DNA from: Enterococcus sp. DIV0212c
GTDB lineage: Bacteria; Bacillota; Bacilli; Lactobacillales; Enterococcaceae
NCBI RefSeq assembly: GCF_017377505.1
Contig: NZ_JAFREN010000016.1
Location: 1 to 64,000, forward strand
Direction: 5' to 3'
Length of the DNA: 64,000 nucleotides
In this document: positions 9,460 through 18,436 of the stretch, in pieces
Numbering within the stretch: position 1 is the stretch's first letter
Layout: each line of letters starts with the position of its first letter
Position numbers and translations under genes: made by a program
The notes under the pieces: generated by a model
What the model was told of the DNA's origin: nothing
Seen by the model: only the letters and a program-made list of their open reading frames with translations
The model's database searches: none

Positions 9460-10587
9460 TCATATATGATTATTTTTTATTTTGAACTCTATTTGAGCTA
9501 ATGAATAATCAAGAAAATCATTGGATATCTTTTTATTTTCTTTAAGCAATGCATGAGCTTGAGAATAATCATAGTTTTTCATTCCATCATTTCCCTCATG
9601 CCATCGATCTTCTAGCTTCAAATAATTAAATAAAGTATCAATTCTGGAATTCATTGAAGGAATCTTTGTATTTCGTTCAAATACTTCAAAATATTTTTCG
9701 AAGATAATAGAAAACACACACGCATGAAATGAATCAGTAAATATTGCCTCTGCTTTTGAAAATAGATGAACAAAATCGATTGGATCTACTATCCACATAT
9801 CCTTATCTTTTTTATCCCCAAGTTTTTTTATAGATAAAGCATTCTCTGATGCAATTTTTTTAATATAGTTCTTAGTTTCAGATGTAGGTTCATCTAAAAA
9901 ATACGTAAGAATAAACGATTCCGTTTCGTTTTCTTTTTGTTCTGTGAGTCTTAGCCAATCCATTTTATCTAACATCAGGGTTGGATCCAGAACTACCTTA
10001 GCGGATTTGTTAGTTAAAAATTCAACAATCTCTTTACCTTTTTCTTCTCTAACGGAAATATAATCAATCTGTGCTAACCCCTGAGAATAAATAGGTATTA
10101 GGTTACTAGGAATACTATCGACTCCAAAAGATGCTGCATAAGCTAGTTTTGGTTTTTTACTAAAACTTAAAAAATCAAACTCTGAAAATCTTGGAAAATT
10201 ATAATTCCAAACCTGATCACTTCCAATTACAAAGCAGTCAAACTCTTCTAAATCTGATACATCACTTATGCAGCCGTTATAACTTTTTAGTGTTTCCTTA
10301 ATTTTTAAATCAGTAAATCTTTGAAAATTTTTAAACCTTAATTGATCAAGTTCTTTAATTTTTTTGGCAGTTATTTTATTACCTATTTTAGCTAATAATT
10401 CTCCATCAACAACAGCTTCTTTAATTTGCTTTAAAAAAATTTTTTTTTGAAACTGCTCACTATTAAAGCTATTTTTTATAGTTTTTACTTGATGTCCTCT
10501 TGCTTCTAAAATGTGTTGCATAGCATAGTTTTGTAGTCTATTACCATAATTGTTATTATCATTAATTGTACTTATTCCTATTTTCAT
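9460..10587 (-). CDS. Polysaccharide pyruvyl transferase family protein
   Basis: 375-residue member of the CsaB/WcaK-type pyruvyl transferase family, which adds ketal pyruvate from phosphoenolpyruvate to sugars. Supporting features are the N-terminal NDNNNYGNRLQNYA, the mid-protein DCFVIGSDQVWN segment and the C-terminal TDSFHACVFSIIF, where the His is a conserved family residue. It is predicted soluble and cytoplasmic. It opens a compact group with the ThDP enzyme and the SDR enzyme. Upstream is an unusually long (247-base) gap within the locus, so this group may have its own promoter. Confidence 0.88.
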   Translation of the reverse strand: MKIGISTINDNNNYGNRLQNYAMQHILEARGHQVKTIKNSFNSEQFQKKIFLKQIKEAVVDGELLAKIGNKITAKKIKELDQLRFKNFQRFTDLKIKETLKSYNGCISDVSDLEEFDCFVIGSDQVWNYNFPRFSEFDFLSFSKKPKLAYAASFGVDSIPSNLIPIYSQGLAQIDYISVREEKGKEIVEFLTNKSAKVVLDPTLMLDKMDWLRLTEQKENETESFILTYFLDEPTSETKNYIKKIASENALSIKKLGDKKDKDMWIVDPIDFVHLFSKAEAIFTDSFHACVFSIIFEKYFEVFERNTKIPSMNSRIDTLFNYLKLEDRWHEGNDGMKNYDYSQAHALLKENKKISNDFLDYSLAQIEFKIKNNHI

Positions 10588-10834
10588 TTTTTACTCCGCC
10601 CTCTCATCACACTTATAGAAAAGTTCCGTAAAAAATACACGCATCTTCTAAATAAATTTTCTATATAATTAAATATATCATATTAATAACTGTACAAAAT
10701 TTAATAAGTGTACATACACGTTCGCCACTTATTCCCTTTACTGTCTTCAGTTTTGACAAGAAACAGCTAGTTTTCTTTAATACGCAACTCATTTTTCGCG
10801 TTTTTTTCAGTGCAATATTTTTTCTTAGAACTAA
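10588..10834 (-). promoter_or_regulatory. AT-rich gap inside the capsule locus, possible internal promoter
   Basis: Longest non-coding gap between capsule genes; the others are mostly under 60 bases. On the minus strand TTGTCA is followed by weakly -10-like sequence, and a TTGTAC/TATGAT pair is present but badly spaced. No convincing hairpin with a T run is visible. I note it as a possible internal start or a module junction, not as a proven promoter. Confidence 0.25.
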
Positions 10835-11941
10835 CTAGCCTAATTCTTTTTTTACAGCTATTAACGCTTCATTTATAACCATGTGCATGTCATAATATCT
10901 ATACAGTCCCAATCTTCCACCAAAAATAACTTTATCTTGCTCTTTTGAAAGCTTAAAATAGCTCTTAAACCTTTCCATATTCTTAACATCATTTACAGGA
11001 TAATATGGTTCATCGCCTTTTTTCCATTCTTTAGAATACTCTTTAGTAATAATTGTCTTTGATTGTCTACCAAATTCAAAATGTTTATGTTCAATAATCC
11101 TAGTGTATGGAACACTTTTGCTAGTATAATTAACTACAGCATTTCCTTGATAATCATCTATGTTTAAAATTTCTGATTCAAAATCCAATGACCGATATTC
11201 TAACTCTCCAAACTGATAATCAAAATATTGGTCAATCATACCAGTATAAACAATCTTCTCTGCTTCTAATTCAAAATTTTCTTTATTTTCAAAATAGTCA
11301 GTATTTAATTCTAAATCAATATTAGGATGACTTAGCATTTTCTCAACTATTTTTGTATATCCCCCAATTGGAATACCTTGATATATATCATTAAAGTAGT
11401 TATTGTCATATGTAAACCTGACAGGTAATCTCTTTATTATAAAAGAAGGTAGCTTTGTACATTCACGACCCCATTGCTTTTCTGTATATTCTTTTATCAA
11501 CTTCTCATATATGTCCATTCCAACTAGCGAAATTGCTTGCTCTTCCAAATTTTCTGGCTTCTTATCTCCTAATAAAGATTTCTGTTGCTCAATCATTGCT
11601 TTTGCTTCATTAGGTGCTATCACACCCCATAACTTGTTAAAAGTGTTCATATTAAATGGTAAATTATATATCTCACCATTGTAATTAGCTAAAGGTGAGT
11701 TTGTATAGCGATTGAATTCAGCGAATTGATTAATATACTCCCAAATAAACTTATTGCTTGTGTGAAAAATGTGTGCCCCATACTTATGAACATTAATCCC
11801 TTCAATTTCTTCGGTGTATATATTCCCTGCTATATGTTTCCTCTTATCTATCACTTTAATCTTTTTACCCTTTTTTGCAGCTTCATTAGCAAATACAGAA
11901 CCGAATAAGCCAGAACCAACTATTAAATAATCATATTTCAT
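10835..11941 (-). CDS. glf: UDP-galactopyranose mutase
   Basis: Flavoenzyme that interconverts UDP-galactopyranose and UDP-galactofuranose, so the polymer is expected to contain galactofuranose. The 368 residues match the family length. An FAD-binding VGSGLFGSV lies at residues 7-15, followed by the acidic/basic strand VIDKRKHIAGN. Further Glf landmarks are GAHIFHTS, YTEKQWG and the C-terminal GRLGLYRYYDM with conserved Arg and Tyr residues. Predicted cytoplasmic. It follows a GT2 gene by about 60 bases; one neighbouring transferase probably uses UDP-Galf. Confidence 0.96.
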   Translation of the reverse strand: MKYDYLIVGSGLFGSVFANEAAKKGKKIKVIDKRKHIAGNIYTEEIEGINVHKYGAHIFHTSNKFIWEYINQFAEFNRYTNSPLANYNGEIYNLPFNMNTFNKLWGVIAPNEAKAMIEQQKSLLGDKKPENLEEQAISLVGMDIYEKLIKEYTEKQWGRECTKLPSFIIKRLPVRFTYDNNYFNDIYQGIPIGGYTKIVEKMLSHPNIDLELNTDYFENKENFELEAEKIVYTGMIDQYFDYQFGELEYRSLDFESEILNIDDYQGNAVVNYTSKSVPYTRIIEHKHFEFGRQSKTIITKEYSKEWKKGDEPYYPVNDVKNMERFKSYFKLSKEQDKVIFGGRLGLYRYYDMHMVINEALIAVKKELG

Positions 11942-11999
11942 ATTCCAAATACTCCTTTTAAAATTATCACTTAACCCCTTAAACCTAATATTACTTCCA

Positions 12000-12962
12000 C
12001 TATTTTATCTTTATTAATAATTTTGGAATCAAAATAGTAAGAATAATTTTTAATTTTTCTAATACTCCAAAATCCTTTTCTGTTAATACATACAAAATAT
12101 TTTGTTTTAAAAATTCCAATAAGCCATTTACTTCCGTATCTTCTATATTATTATATTTCATTCTTCGGTAATAAAAAGCTGCCCAATATATTCTGTCCAT
12201 TCTCAACTTTTTCTTTATATCGATATAATCATCAGAAATTAATGAATCTATTTGTTCAATAGCTTTTAGATGTGTTAATATCTCAATCTTTGTACCTTTT
12301 TGAATTTCATTAGACGCACTATTTTTTCTTTCTACGTAATGATACGTTATATTATCTATATAAACTGCTTCTTTTACAAAACAAGAATATTGAACACAAA
12401 AAAGTAAATCTTCTGCAATTGTTAGTGATTCTTCAAAACGTATATCATTGTTCGTTATAATTTCTCTAATAAAAAATTTATTCCATAAATATCCATTAAT
12501 TCCTGAGTTTGACAGCATTTCTTTTACTATATATTCATATAAAAACCTTGATCCAAACTCTAATGGATGGATTATTTTTTCTCCGTCTGATACTTCTTTT
12601 ATGTACCCTGAAAAAGGAAGTATGTTTTCATTTTCAGAGATGCTGTTAATAAAATTCTTAATATAATCCTTTTCTATCCAATCATCCGCATCTATAAAAG
12701 ACACATATTTCCCCCTAGAACTAGCTAGACCTTTATTTCTTGCAACAGATACCCCTTGGTTTTCCTGAAAAATAACTTCAATTCTCTGGTCTCTCTGTTG
12801 CCATTCCTTACAGATACTTTCTGAAAAGTCTTTAGACCCATCATTAATTAAAATAATTTGTAAGTTTTCATATGATTGTTTAGTTATAGATTCTATACAG
12901 GCATTCAAATACTGTTCTACATTATAAATTGGAACAATCACACTTACACACTCGTTCTCCAT
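12000..12962 (-). CDS. Family 2 glycosyltransferase
   Basis: 320-residue GT-A enzyme. The N-terminus has SVIVPIYNVEQYL, then ILINDGSKD, and FIDADDW around residue 95 as the DxD metal/nucleotide site, all characteristic of GT2. The C-terminal half is AT-rich and not informative. It would add one sugar of the repeat unit on the cytoplasmic face. It sits between the Wzy polymerase gene and glf with short spacing, so it is a candidate galactofuranosyl or galactosyl transferase; this is inference. Confidence 0.88.
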   Translation of the reverse strand: MENECVSVIVPIYNVEQYLNACIESITKQSYENLQIILINDGSKDFSESICKEWQQRDQRIEVIFQENQGVSVARNKGLASSRGKYVSFIDADDWIEKDYIKNFINSISENENILPFSGYIKEVSDGEKIIHPLEFGSRFLYEYIVKEMLSNSGINGYLWNKFFIREIITNNDIRFEESLTIAEDLLFCVQYSCFVKEAVYIDNITYHYVERKNSASNEIQKGTKIEILTHLKAIEQIDSLISDDYIDIKKKLRMDRIYWAAFYYRRMKYNNIEDTEVNGLLEFLKQNILYVLTEKDFGVLEKLKIILTILIPKLLIKIK

Positions 12963-12978
12963 AACCTTCTTTTCCCCT

Positions 12979-14148
12979 CTAGCTTACTTCACTTACTTCA
13001 CTGTTTACTGTATTATTTTTTATAAGAAAAGAAGTAGCTAAATAAATTATATTTAATTGAAATGAGTAGAAGCTCGTTTCCATCAAACCATGTGTTGCAA
13101 CCACAACTATTAAAATCATTAATGCTGGATTTAATTTCATAGCTTTTTTACTTATTACGATAAAGAATAAACAAATTACAATAGTGAATATGATACCAAA
13201 TTTTAATATAATACTCATGTAAGCATTGTCTAAAATCAAACTTCCATACCCAGTAATACTATTTACCCCACCTAGATCCAGATTTTCTATGCGATTTCCC
13301 AATGCACTAACACCAAATAATTTATAGAACGCATTACCATATGTAATTCTTAGTGACGTCAGTTTATCAATACTCCTTAGAATAGGGTTCATAGGATTAT
13401 ATTTGGTCATCAAAAAATAGCTAACTATCATATAAATAGGAACTAAATATACTAAAATGGTGCTAATTATTTTACTATTAACAACATTTGGAAAGGATTT
13501 AAACATAAAAATCAATATCACAGAAACAAACAAAGCTAATACTGCACTTCGAGAATCAGTCAATCTTCCAATTATTAAAGTAGTTCCTATTACTAAAAAA
13601 TAATCTACTATTTTGAATTTATTATAGCGCAAATAAATGTAGTCCAATGCTATACCTAAAATAAATACAGCAAAAATATTAGGATGACTAAATCCTAATG
13701 ACTGTCTTACTAATCCATCCTCTCTAACATAAGTTACTTGAGAAGCAATCCCACTATAATAAAGCATTATTGTGATGGTTACTGCTGTAACTTTAGTAAT
13801 AATATCGACTTTAATAATTTTTTTGAAATTAACTTGAGAGGCCGCATACATTATTAAGACAGTCATTATCAGTGATGGAAACGCCGATACATAGGCTATC
13901 AATGATACAAATAATAACAATATTAAGATAAATAAAGATCGCTTTACGTAAACTTTGTTTATAATTATAAAAAAGGAAATTATTACTACTAAAATCATTA
14001 TTTTCTCAACATTAAGTAAATTGTTGAAATAAAAATTATTTTGGAACCTTGTTGATAGTGTTGTAGTTTCTAATAAGATATACCAAAAAATGTATATTCC
14101 ATAACCTAACAAAAAAATTTTTTCTCCAAGTTCAGTTCTTTTTATCAT
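12979..14148 (-). CDS. Wzy-like polysaccharide polymerase
   Basis: 389-residue, very hydrophobic protein with about 10-12 membrane helices, a sizeable extracytoplasmic loop near the middle (around residues 240-300), and no enzymatic motif. This is the usual look of O-antigen/capsule polymerases, which share little sequence. The locus has kinase, co-polymerase and flippase genes but no other polymerase candidate, so the assignment rests partly on context. It lies five bases after the GT4 gene and 16 bases before the next GT2 gene. Confidence 0.78.
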   Translation of the reverse strand: MIKRTELGEKIFLLGYGIYIFWYILLETTTLSTRFQNNFYFNNLLNVEKIMILVVIISFFIIINKVYVKRSLFILILLLFVSLIAYVSAFPSLIMTVLIMYAASQVNFKKIIKVDIITKVTAVTITIMLYYSGIASQVTYVREDGLVRQSLGFSHPNIFAVFILGIALDYIYLRYNKFKIVDYFLVIGTTLIIGRLTDSRSAVLALFVSVILIFMFKSFPNVVNSKIISTILVYLVPIYMIVSYFLMTKYNPMNPILRSIDKLTSLRITYGNAFYKLFGVSALGNRIENLDLGGVNSITGYGSLILDNAYMSIILKFGIIFTIVICLFFIVISKKAMKLNPALMILIVVVATHGLMETSFYSFQLNIIYLATSFLIKNNTVNSEVSEVS

Positions 14149-14153
14149 ACTTA

Positions 14154-15215
14154 TTAATCCCTCTTCAATGCCATCGCTACCAACAATTCTATTCTTGAAA
14201 AGTATTTTTCTTTATAGAAGAAATCTATACTTTCTTTTACTATGCAAGGATCCCATATCTGTTCTTTTTTTATAAATTCTTCCATTAAATATTTTAATTG
14301 AGCAGAATCACCAAGCTCATATAAACAACCATTATCAGAATTTATAATGTCTTTAGGACCATATGGACAATTAGAAGATATACAAGGTACCCCATATGAT
14401 ATACTTTCAGCTAGAACCATTCCGAATCCTTCATGAGTTGAACACAAAACAGTACAATCAGCCTGTCTTATTAAATCCCAAGGTTTCTTTTTCCAACCTA
14501 AAAGACTAATTTTATTGTCTAAACCATTTTCTTTTATGATCTTTTGTATAACCTCTTTATCTTCACCATCTCCATATACATCTAATAACCAATTTCCTTT
14601 TAATGTTTTACAGATTTGTAATAATTCTCTGAAATTTTTTTCTCCGTCTAACATTAGACGCCCTAGGTAGAGAAATCTAGTGAAGTTTGATTCATTATTC
14701 TTTAGTATCTTATTTTTTCTATTTATAGGATTTCCAATAAAAAAAATTTTTTTCTCTGAAATACCAATTTGTTTTAGTTGCTCTTTTATTCCAGTACTAA
14801 TGGCTAAATGATACTCAGCACTTTTCAGTTTTTTCGGATCAATATCGGTTCCATGAAAAATTGAAAAATGAATCCAGGAAACAATAGTAAACCTCTTTTT
14901 AAATATTTTTTTTAATTTACTAACCAAAGAAATCAGCTTAGTCGTTAAGCAAATAACAATATCCGCATCCGAATTATGTATATATTTTTTTAACCAAAAA
15001 GCTCCATGCACATTTCTTACAATACGAGATGTTGAGGTTTTATCATGAGTTAAAAGATCGTCGTAAATATCACACTTAGTTTCTACACCTTGGGGTGCTA
15101 CCAATCTCAAACAAATATCTTTATGTCCTTTAAAATAATCTGACCAACTACTTAAAACCGTTTCAGTTCCACCTTGACCAGAAAGATAAGGAAGAATTAA
15201 ATCTATTTTTATCAT
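14154..15215 (-). CDS. Family 4 glycosyltransferase
   Basis: 353-residue GT-B enzyme. The N-terminal PYLSGQGGTETVL loop, FLYLGRLMLDGEKNF, and the C-terminal STHEGFGMVLAESISYGVPCISSN acceptor/donor region (E-x7-E type; only key residues given here) are typical of GT4 retaining enzymes. The ATG at 15215 has AGGAGAA upstream, and this start lies 53 bases inside the end of the preceding GT2 gene, so the genes overlap and are probably translationally coupled. Donor and acceptor are unknown. Confidence 0.87.
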   Translation of the reverse strand: MIKIDLILPYLSGQGGTETVLSSWSDYFKGHKDICLRLVAPQGVETKCDIYDDLLTHDKTSTSRIVRNVHGAFWLKKYIHNSDADIVICLTTKLISLVSKLKKIFKKRFTIVSWIHFSIFHGTDIDPKKLKSAEYHLAISTGIKEQLKQIGISEKKIFFIGNPINRKNKILKNNESNFTRFLYLGRLMLDGEKNFRELLQICKTLKGNWLLDVYGDGEDKEVIQKIIKENGLDNKISLLGWKKKPWDLIRQADCTVLCSTHEGFGMVLAESISYGVPCISSNCPYGPKDIINSDNGCLYELGDSAQLKYLMEEFIKKEQIWDPCIVKESIDFFYKEKYFSRIELLVAMALKRD

Positions 15216-16191
15216 CTTTTGTTCTCCTTTTATTGATCCACTTATAAAACTTCATATACATATTTGGAAAATAAATCATTAATTTGAAGGCATACTTATA
15301 TTTTTTAGAAAGGTAATCAAGATTACCTTTGTTCTCAGGAACACTTCTTAAAAGAAATGTCGTTTGCTTCTTAGCAGACCAATTTTTATCATACTTTATA
15401 TGATGATGTACAACATGAACATAAGTCCTTACTTTCAAGCAGACTAGAAGTTGTTTCATGTCTTGAACTTTATTGAGTTCTAAAATAGTTTGTACCTTAC
15501 TAATATATTTTTCTGAAAGTTCATCTATCTCTTGTCTAAAACTTGTTGTTGTAGAATCAGATCGCTTATATAAATTATATAACGGAGCATCGATATACGT
15601 AATTCGCTCATTTTTTATCGCAAATAAATATTCCAAAACAAATAAACTATCTTCAAAAAAGTTTTCATTATTAAATTTTATCCCGTTTAAATCAATTATT
15701 CGTTTAACAAAAAGTTTATTCCATAAACCTACATCTAGCTCTTTATTTTTAGTTAAAATGGAGGAGATTAATTGATCATCCGCTCTATCTTGGTTAAAAA
15801 TTAAAGAATACTCAGTCTTAGAACAATCAGAATAAACTTTATTAATTGAACAAACAGACAACAGATTATTATCGTTATTTTTAAAAAAATGCTCTAACAT
15901 CTTGGTGTCTAAAGTATCATCTGCGTCTACAAAAAGGATATATTCTCCAGATGCGTGAGACAACCCTTTGTTCCGAGCCACAGCCTGTTTTTGATTTACT
16001 TGTTCATAAAAGTTTATGCAGTCATTTTCTTCCATCATTTTTTTTACAATAAAAGGTGTTAAATCTGTTGATCCATCATCTATTATTATAATTTCATGCG
16101 TTGGAAGGTACGTTTGGTTAGATATACTATTAATACAATCTTTTATAAAATTCTCACCATTATATACTGGTACAATAATACTTAATTTCAT
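15163..16191 (-). CDS. Family 2 glycosyltransferase
   Basis: 342-residue GT-A transferase with LSIIVPVYNGENFI at the start, IIIDDGSTD near 35-43 and LFVDADDTLD near 90-99. It is similar in architecture to the other GT2 protein of the locus, although the two differ clearly in sequence. The C-terminus is basic, with a Lys/Arg-rich end suited to membrane-surface association. Its last 53 bases overlap the start of the GT4 gene. Sugar specificity is unknown. Confidence 0.87.
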   Translation of the reverse strand: MKLSIIVPVYNGENFIKDCINSISNQTYLPTHEIIIIDDGSTDLTPFIVKKMMEENDCINFYEQVNQKQAVARNKGLSHASGEYILFVDADDTLDTKMLEHFFKNNDNNLLSVCSINKVYSDCSKTEYSLIFNQDRADDQLISSILTKNKELDVGLWNKLFVKRIIDLNGIKFNNENFFEDSLFVLEYLFAIKNERITYIDAPLYNLYKRSDSTTTSFRQEIDELSEKYISKVQTILELNKVQDMKQLLVCLKVRTYVHVVHHHIKYDKNWSAKKQTTFLLRSVPENKGNLDYLSKKYKYAFKLMIYFPNMYMKFYKWINKRRTKDDKNRFNSSLSFWSRWN

Positions 16192-16219
16192 AAGGCAACA
16201 ACCTTTCTCAATACTAATA

Positions 16220-16978
16220 TTAGAAGCTAAATTTTCTAAATAGAAACTTTGTTCCCTTAATTAACCAATTTTGTCGCTCAGTATATTTAAACGGAACTTC
16301 TATATAATTGACTTTTTCTTTTTCTAGCCAAACATCAAGAAGCCTCTCACTAATAAACCCATAAACTCTTTTTTGATAACTATCATAATCAGAAATATCT
16401 ATTCTTTTCTCTAGCTCAAACAAAATTTCGAACAACCACTCACAATAATCCGAAAAAAAAGGTTCCTTCATAATCATCATATTAAACCTATGTGATTTTT
16501 TTTCTTTCATAACTTTTTCAAATGAATGAACATAGTCTGGAAAATACTCGTTCAAGATATTTTTTACCTCGTTCAAATCATGTATGTTATGCGCATTTTT
16601 GTAATGATTATAAGTATTTTCCACAAAATAGTTCCTTTTTTTTGGAAGAATTGCATCGTAATTTTCTAATAATTCATCAAGTTCATTCTGACTAATTACT
16701 TGATCTTTCATATAAGGACTCATTAAATGTCTTCTGTAATGAACTAACCCGATCACATCTTCTTTTAAATTCTTCCAAGCCCAATAAAGTGCTGTCAGTT
16801 CTGAATAGTTTGAATTTTTATTTGCGATATTATCTCCAGTGTCGTCTCTAAACGTATAATGAATACCTTGTTTATTCCCTCCGACAGCAATCAACTTATA
16901 TAAGTTTTCATCAGCTTCTTCAATTTCGTACGGTTTATGTGTAACCATTAAAATAGTCGTTTCCAATTTAGTAAGCAC
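16220..16978 (-). CDS. DUF4422 domain glycosyltransferase
   Basis: 252-residue protein of the DUF4422 family, found in many capsule loci and assumed to transfer sugars. Seen are MVTHKPYE near the N-terminus, NYSELTALYWAWKN and GLVHYRRHL, the family core. It overlaps the end of the initiating transferase gene by 11 bases. The start is uncertain: the GTG at 16978 lies very close to GAGGAAAG, and the TTG at 16966 would give an N-terminus more like relatives. In the assembly line it may add the second sugar, which is inference. Confidence 0.82.
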   Translation of the reverse strand: MLTKLETTILMVTHKPYEIEEADENLYKLIAVGGNKQGIHYTFRDDTGDNIANKNSNYSELTALYWAWKNLKEDVIGLVHYRRHLMSPYMKDQVISQNELDELLENYDAILPKKRNYFVENTYNHYKNAHNIHDLNEVKNILNEYFPDYVHSFEKVMKEKKSHRFNMMIMKEPFFSDYCEWLFEILFELEKRIDISDYDSYQKRVYGFISERLLDVWLEKEKVNYIEVPFKYTERQNWLIKGTKFLFRKFSF

Positions 16979-17636
16979 CTTTCCTCTGTACTACGTGAAT
17001 GATCGTTTTAAAGAATATATATATATCTAGACTTAAGCTTAAATTCTCAATATAGTATAATTCAACATCACATCTTTCAGGATAGTTCAAGTTGCTTCGA
17101 CCACTCACTTGCCAATACCCAGTAATTCCAGGTTTAACGGATAAAAAATATTTTTTTCTGCAACCATACTCTAGAAGTTCTTTTTCTACGACTGGTCTAG
17201 GTCCAATTAAACTCATTTCTCCTTTTAAAACATTCAGAAATTGAGGTAATTCATCAATACTGGTCTTTCTAATAAAATTACCTAATGTAGTAATTCTTGG
17301 ATCTTCTTCAGGTAATAATTTGTAACTATTCTCTATATATTTTTGGTACAAAACAGGATTTTCTTTTAGTTTTTCCTCTGCATTTACTACCATAGATCTA
17401 AACTTGTAAATTTTGAAAACTTTACCATTTTTTCCAACTCTATCTTGACTAAATAATATTGGACCTTTGTCGCTCCCATAATTATACAAGACTAGAAGGA
17501 ATAAATATACGACCAAAAACATTAAAATACCAACTATACCTGTTAAAATATCAACTAATCTCTTAACAGAGAAAAATAACTTGTTTTCTCTGTAACTGTA
17601 ATAAGTCGATACTTTCTCCTTTTCATTAATCAACAA
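16968..17636 (-). CDS. Initiating undecaprenyl-phosphate sugar-phosphate transferase
   Basis: 222-residue short form of the bacterial sugar transferase family (WbaP/PglC catalytic core). It has one N-terminal membrane helix (about 28-50), then the catalytic core with FSQDRVGKNGK, KIYKFRSMV, DELPQFLNVLKGEMSLIGPRP and KPGITGYWQVSGRSN. It loads the first sugar phosphate onto undecaprenyl phosphate. No ATG precedes the membrane helix, so the start must be TTG (17636 or 17633), with GGGG-rich Shine-Dalgarno sequence before it. It follows the phosphatase gene by 14 bases. Confidence 0.93.
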   Translation of the reverse strand: MLINEKEKVSTYYSYRENKLFFSVKRLVDILTGIVGILMFLVVYLFLLVLYNYGSDKGPILFSQDRVGKNGKVFKIYKFRSMVVNAEEKLKENPVLYQKYIENSYKLLPEEDPRITTLGNFIRKTSIDELPQFLNVLKGEMSLIGPRPVVEKELLEYGCRKKYFLSVKPGITGYWQVSGRSNLNYPERCDVELYYIENLSLSLDIYIFFKTIIHVVQRKGAY

Positions 17637-17650
17637 CCCTTTCCCCTTTC

Positions 17651-18415
17651 CTAAAATATACCAAATTTCTTCTTTTTAATCTCCTTAAATTCTGGTCTTC
17701 GGATATCATCTCCATTTAAGATATCCTTAGTCATTTGCTGCATCGCTTCAACATGCTTAGGTCCCATATCTTTAGCAATAGCATCATATGCCTTCTTCAT
17801 AAAAAAACCACGTTTCTCAACATTATGAGCATCAGATGCCATCATATATACCAGATTATGAGCAACCATCTGTTTTGCCGTTTTTTCTATTTTATTTCCA
17901 AAAACACCAACATAACTAGGCGCAGTTAACTGTGTCAACACACCCATTTCTAAAAACGGCAACAACTCATTAGGATCTTCTATGAATTTACTATTTCTTT
18001 CTGGATGAACAATGATTGGAATATGGCCTGCCTCTAACAACTTAATAAATAATTGTTCTGCGTAAGCCGGAATCTCATTCGTTGGAAACTCGATCAAGAT
18101 ATACCGATTATCAAGATCCGCAAATAAAATATCATTGTTTTGAATTTGCTCTGGCAAATCCCCTCCGATACGTACTTCTTGCCCTTCAAATAATGTAAGG
18201 GGAATGTTCCGATGATCTAACTCTTCTTGAAGAGCTGCTACACAAGAAATAACTTTCCCTGCCGTATTATTGTATTTACCATTATTATGGTGGGGCGTAC
18301 AAAGAATATGGGTGATCCCTTGTTTAACAGCCATTCTCGCCATTTCAAGTGAATCATCAATTGATTGGGCCCCATCATCAATTCCCGGTAATATATGGCA
18401 ATGTAAATCAATCAT
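17651..18415 (-). CDS. PHP-type tyrosine-protein phosphatase (CpsB/Wzb family)
   Basis: 254-residue metal-dependent phosphatase of the polymerase-and-histidinol-phosphatase fold. The start MIDLHCHILPGIDDGA carries the first metal-binding His residues; CTPHHNNGKY, EFPTNEIP, VHPERN and ASDAHN supply further ligands. It removes phosphate from the Tyr cluster of the neighbouring kinase and thereby tunes chain length and output. The triad co-polymerase/kinase/phosphatase is in the order common to streptococcal and enterococcal capsule loci. The C-terminus is Lys-rich. Confidence 0.94.
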   Translation of the reverse strand: MIDLHCHILPGIDDGAQSIDDSLEMARMAVKQGITHILCTPHHNNGKYNNTAGKVISCVAALQEELDHRNIPLTLFEGQEVRIGGDLPEQIQNNDILFADLDNRYILIEFPTNEIPAYAEQLFIKLLEAGHIPIIVHPERNSKFIEDPNELLPFLEMGVLTQLTAPSYVGVFGNKIEKTAKQMVAHNLVYMMASDAHNVEKRGFFMKKAYDAIAKDMGPKHVEAMQQMTKDILNGDDIRRPEFKEIKKKKFGIF

Positions 18416-18436
18416 TCGTTTATTCCTTTCTAATTT

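Noticed and set aside
16220..16978. Reading the DUF4422 gene start as the ATG at 16948
   Set aside because: It would drop the first ten residues, and no ribosome-binding site precedes it; the longer GTG or TTG starts fit better.
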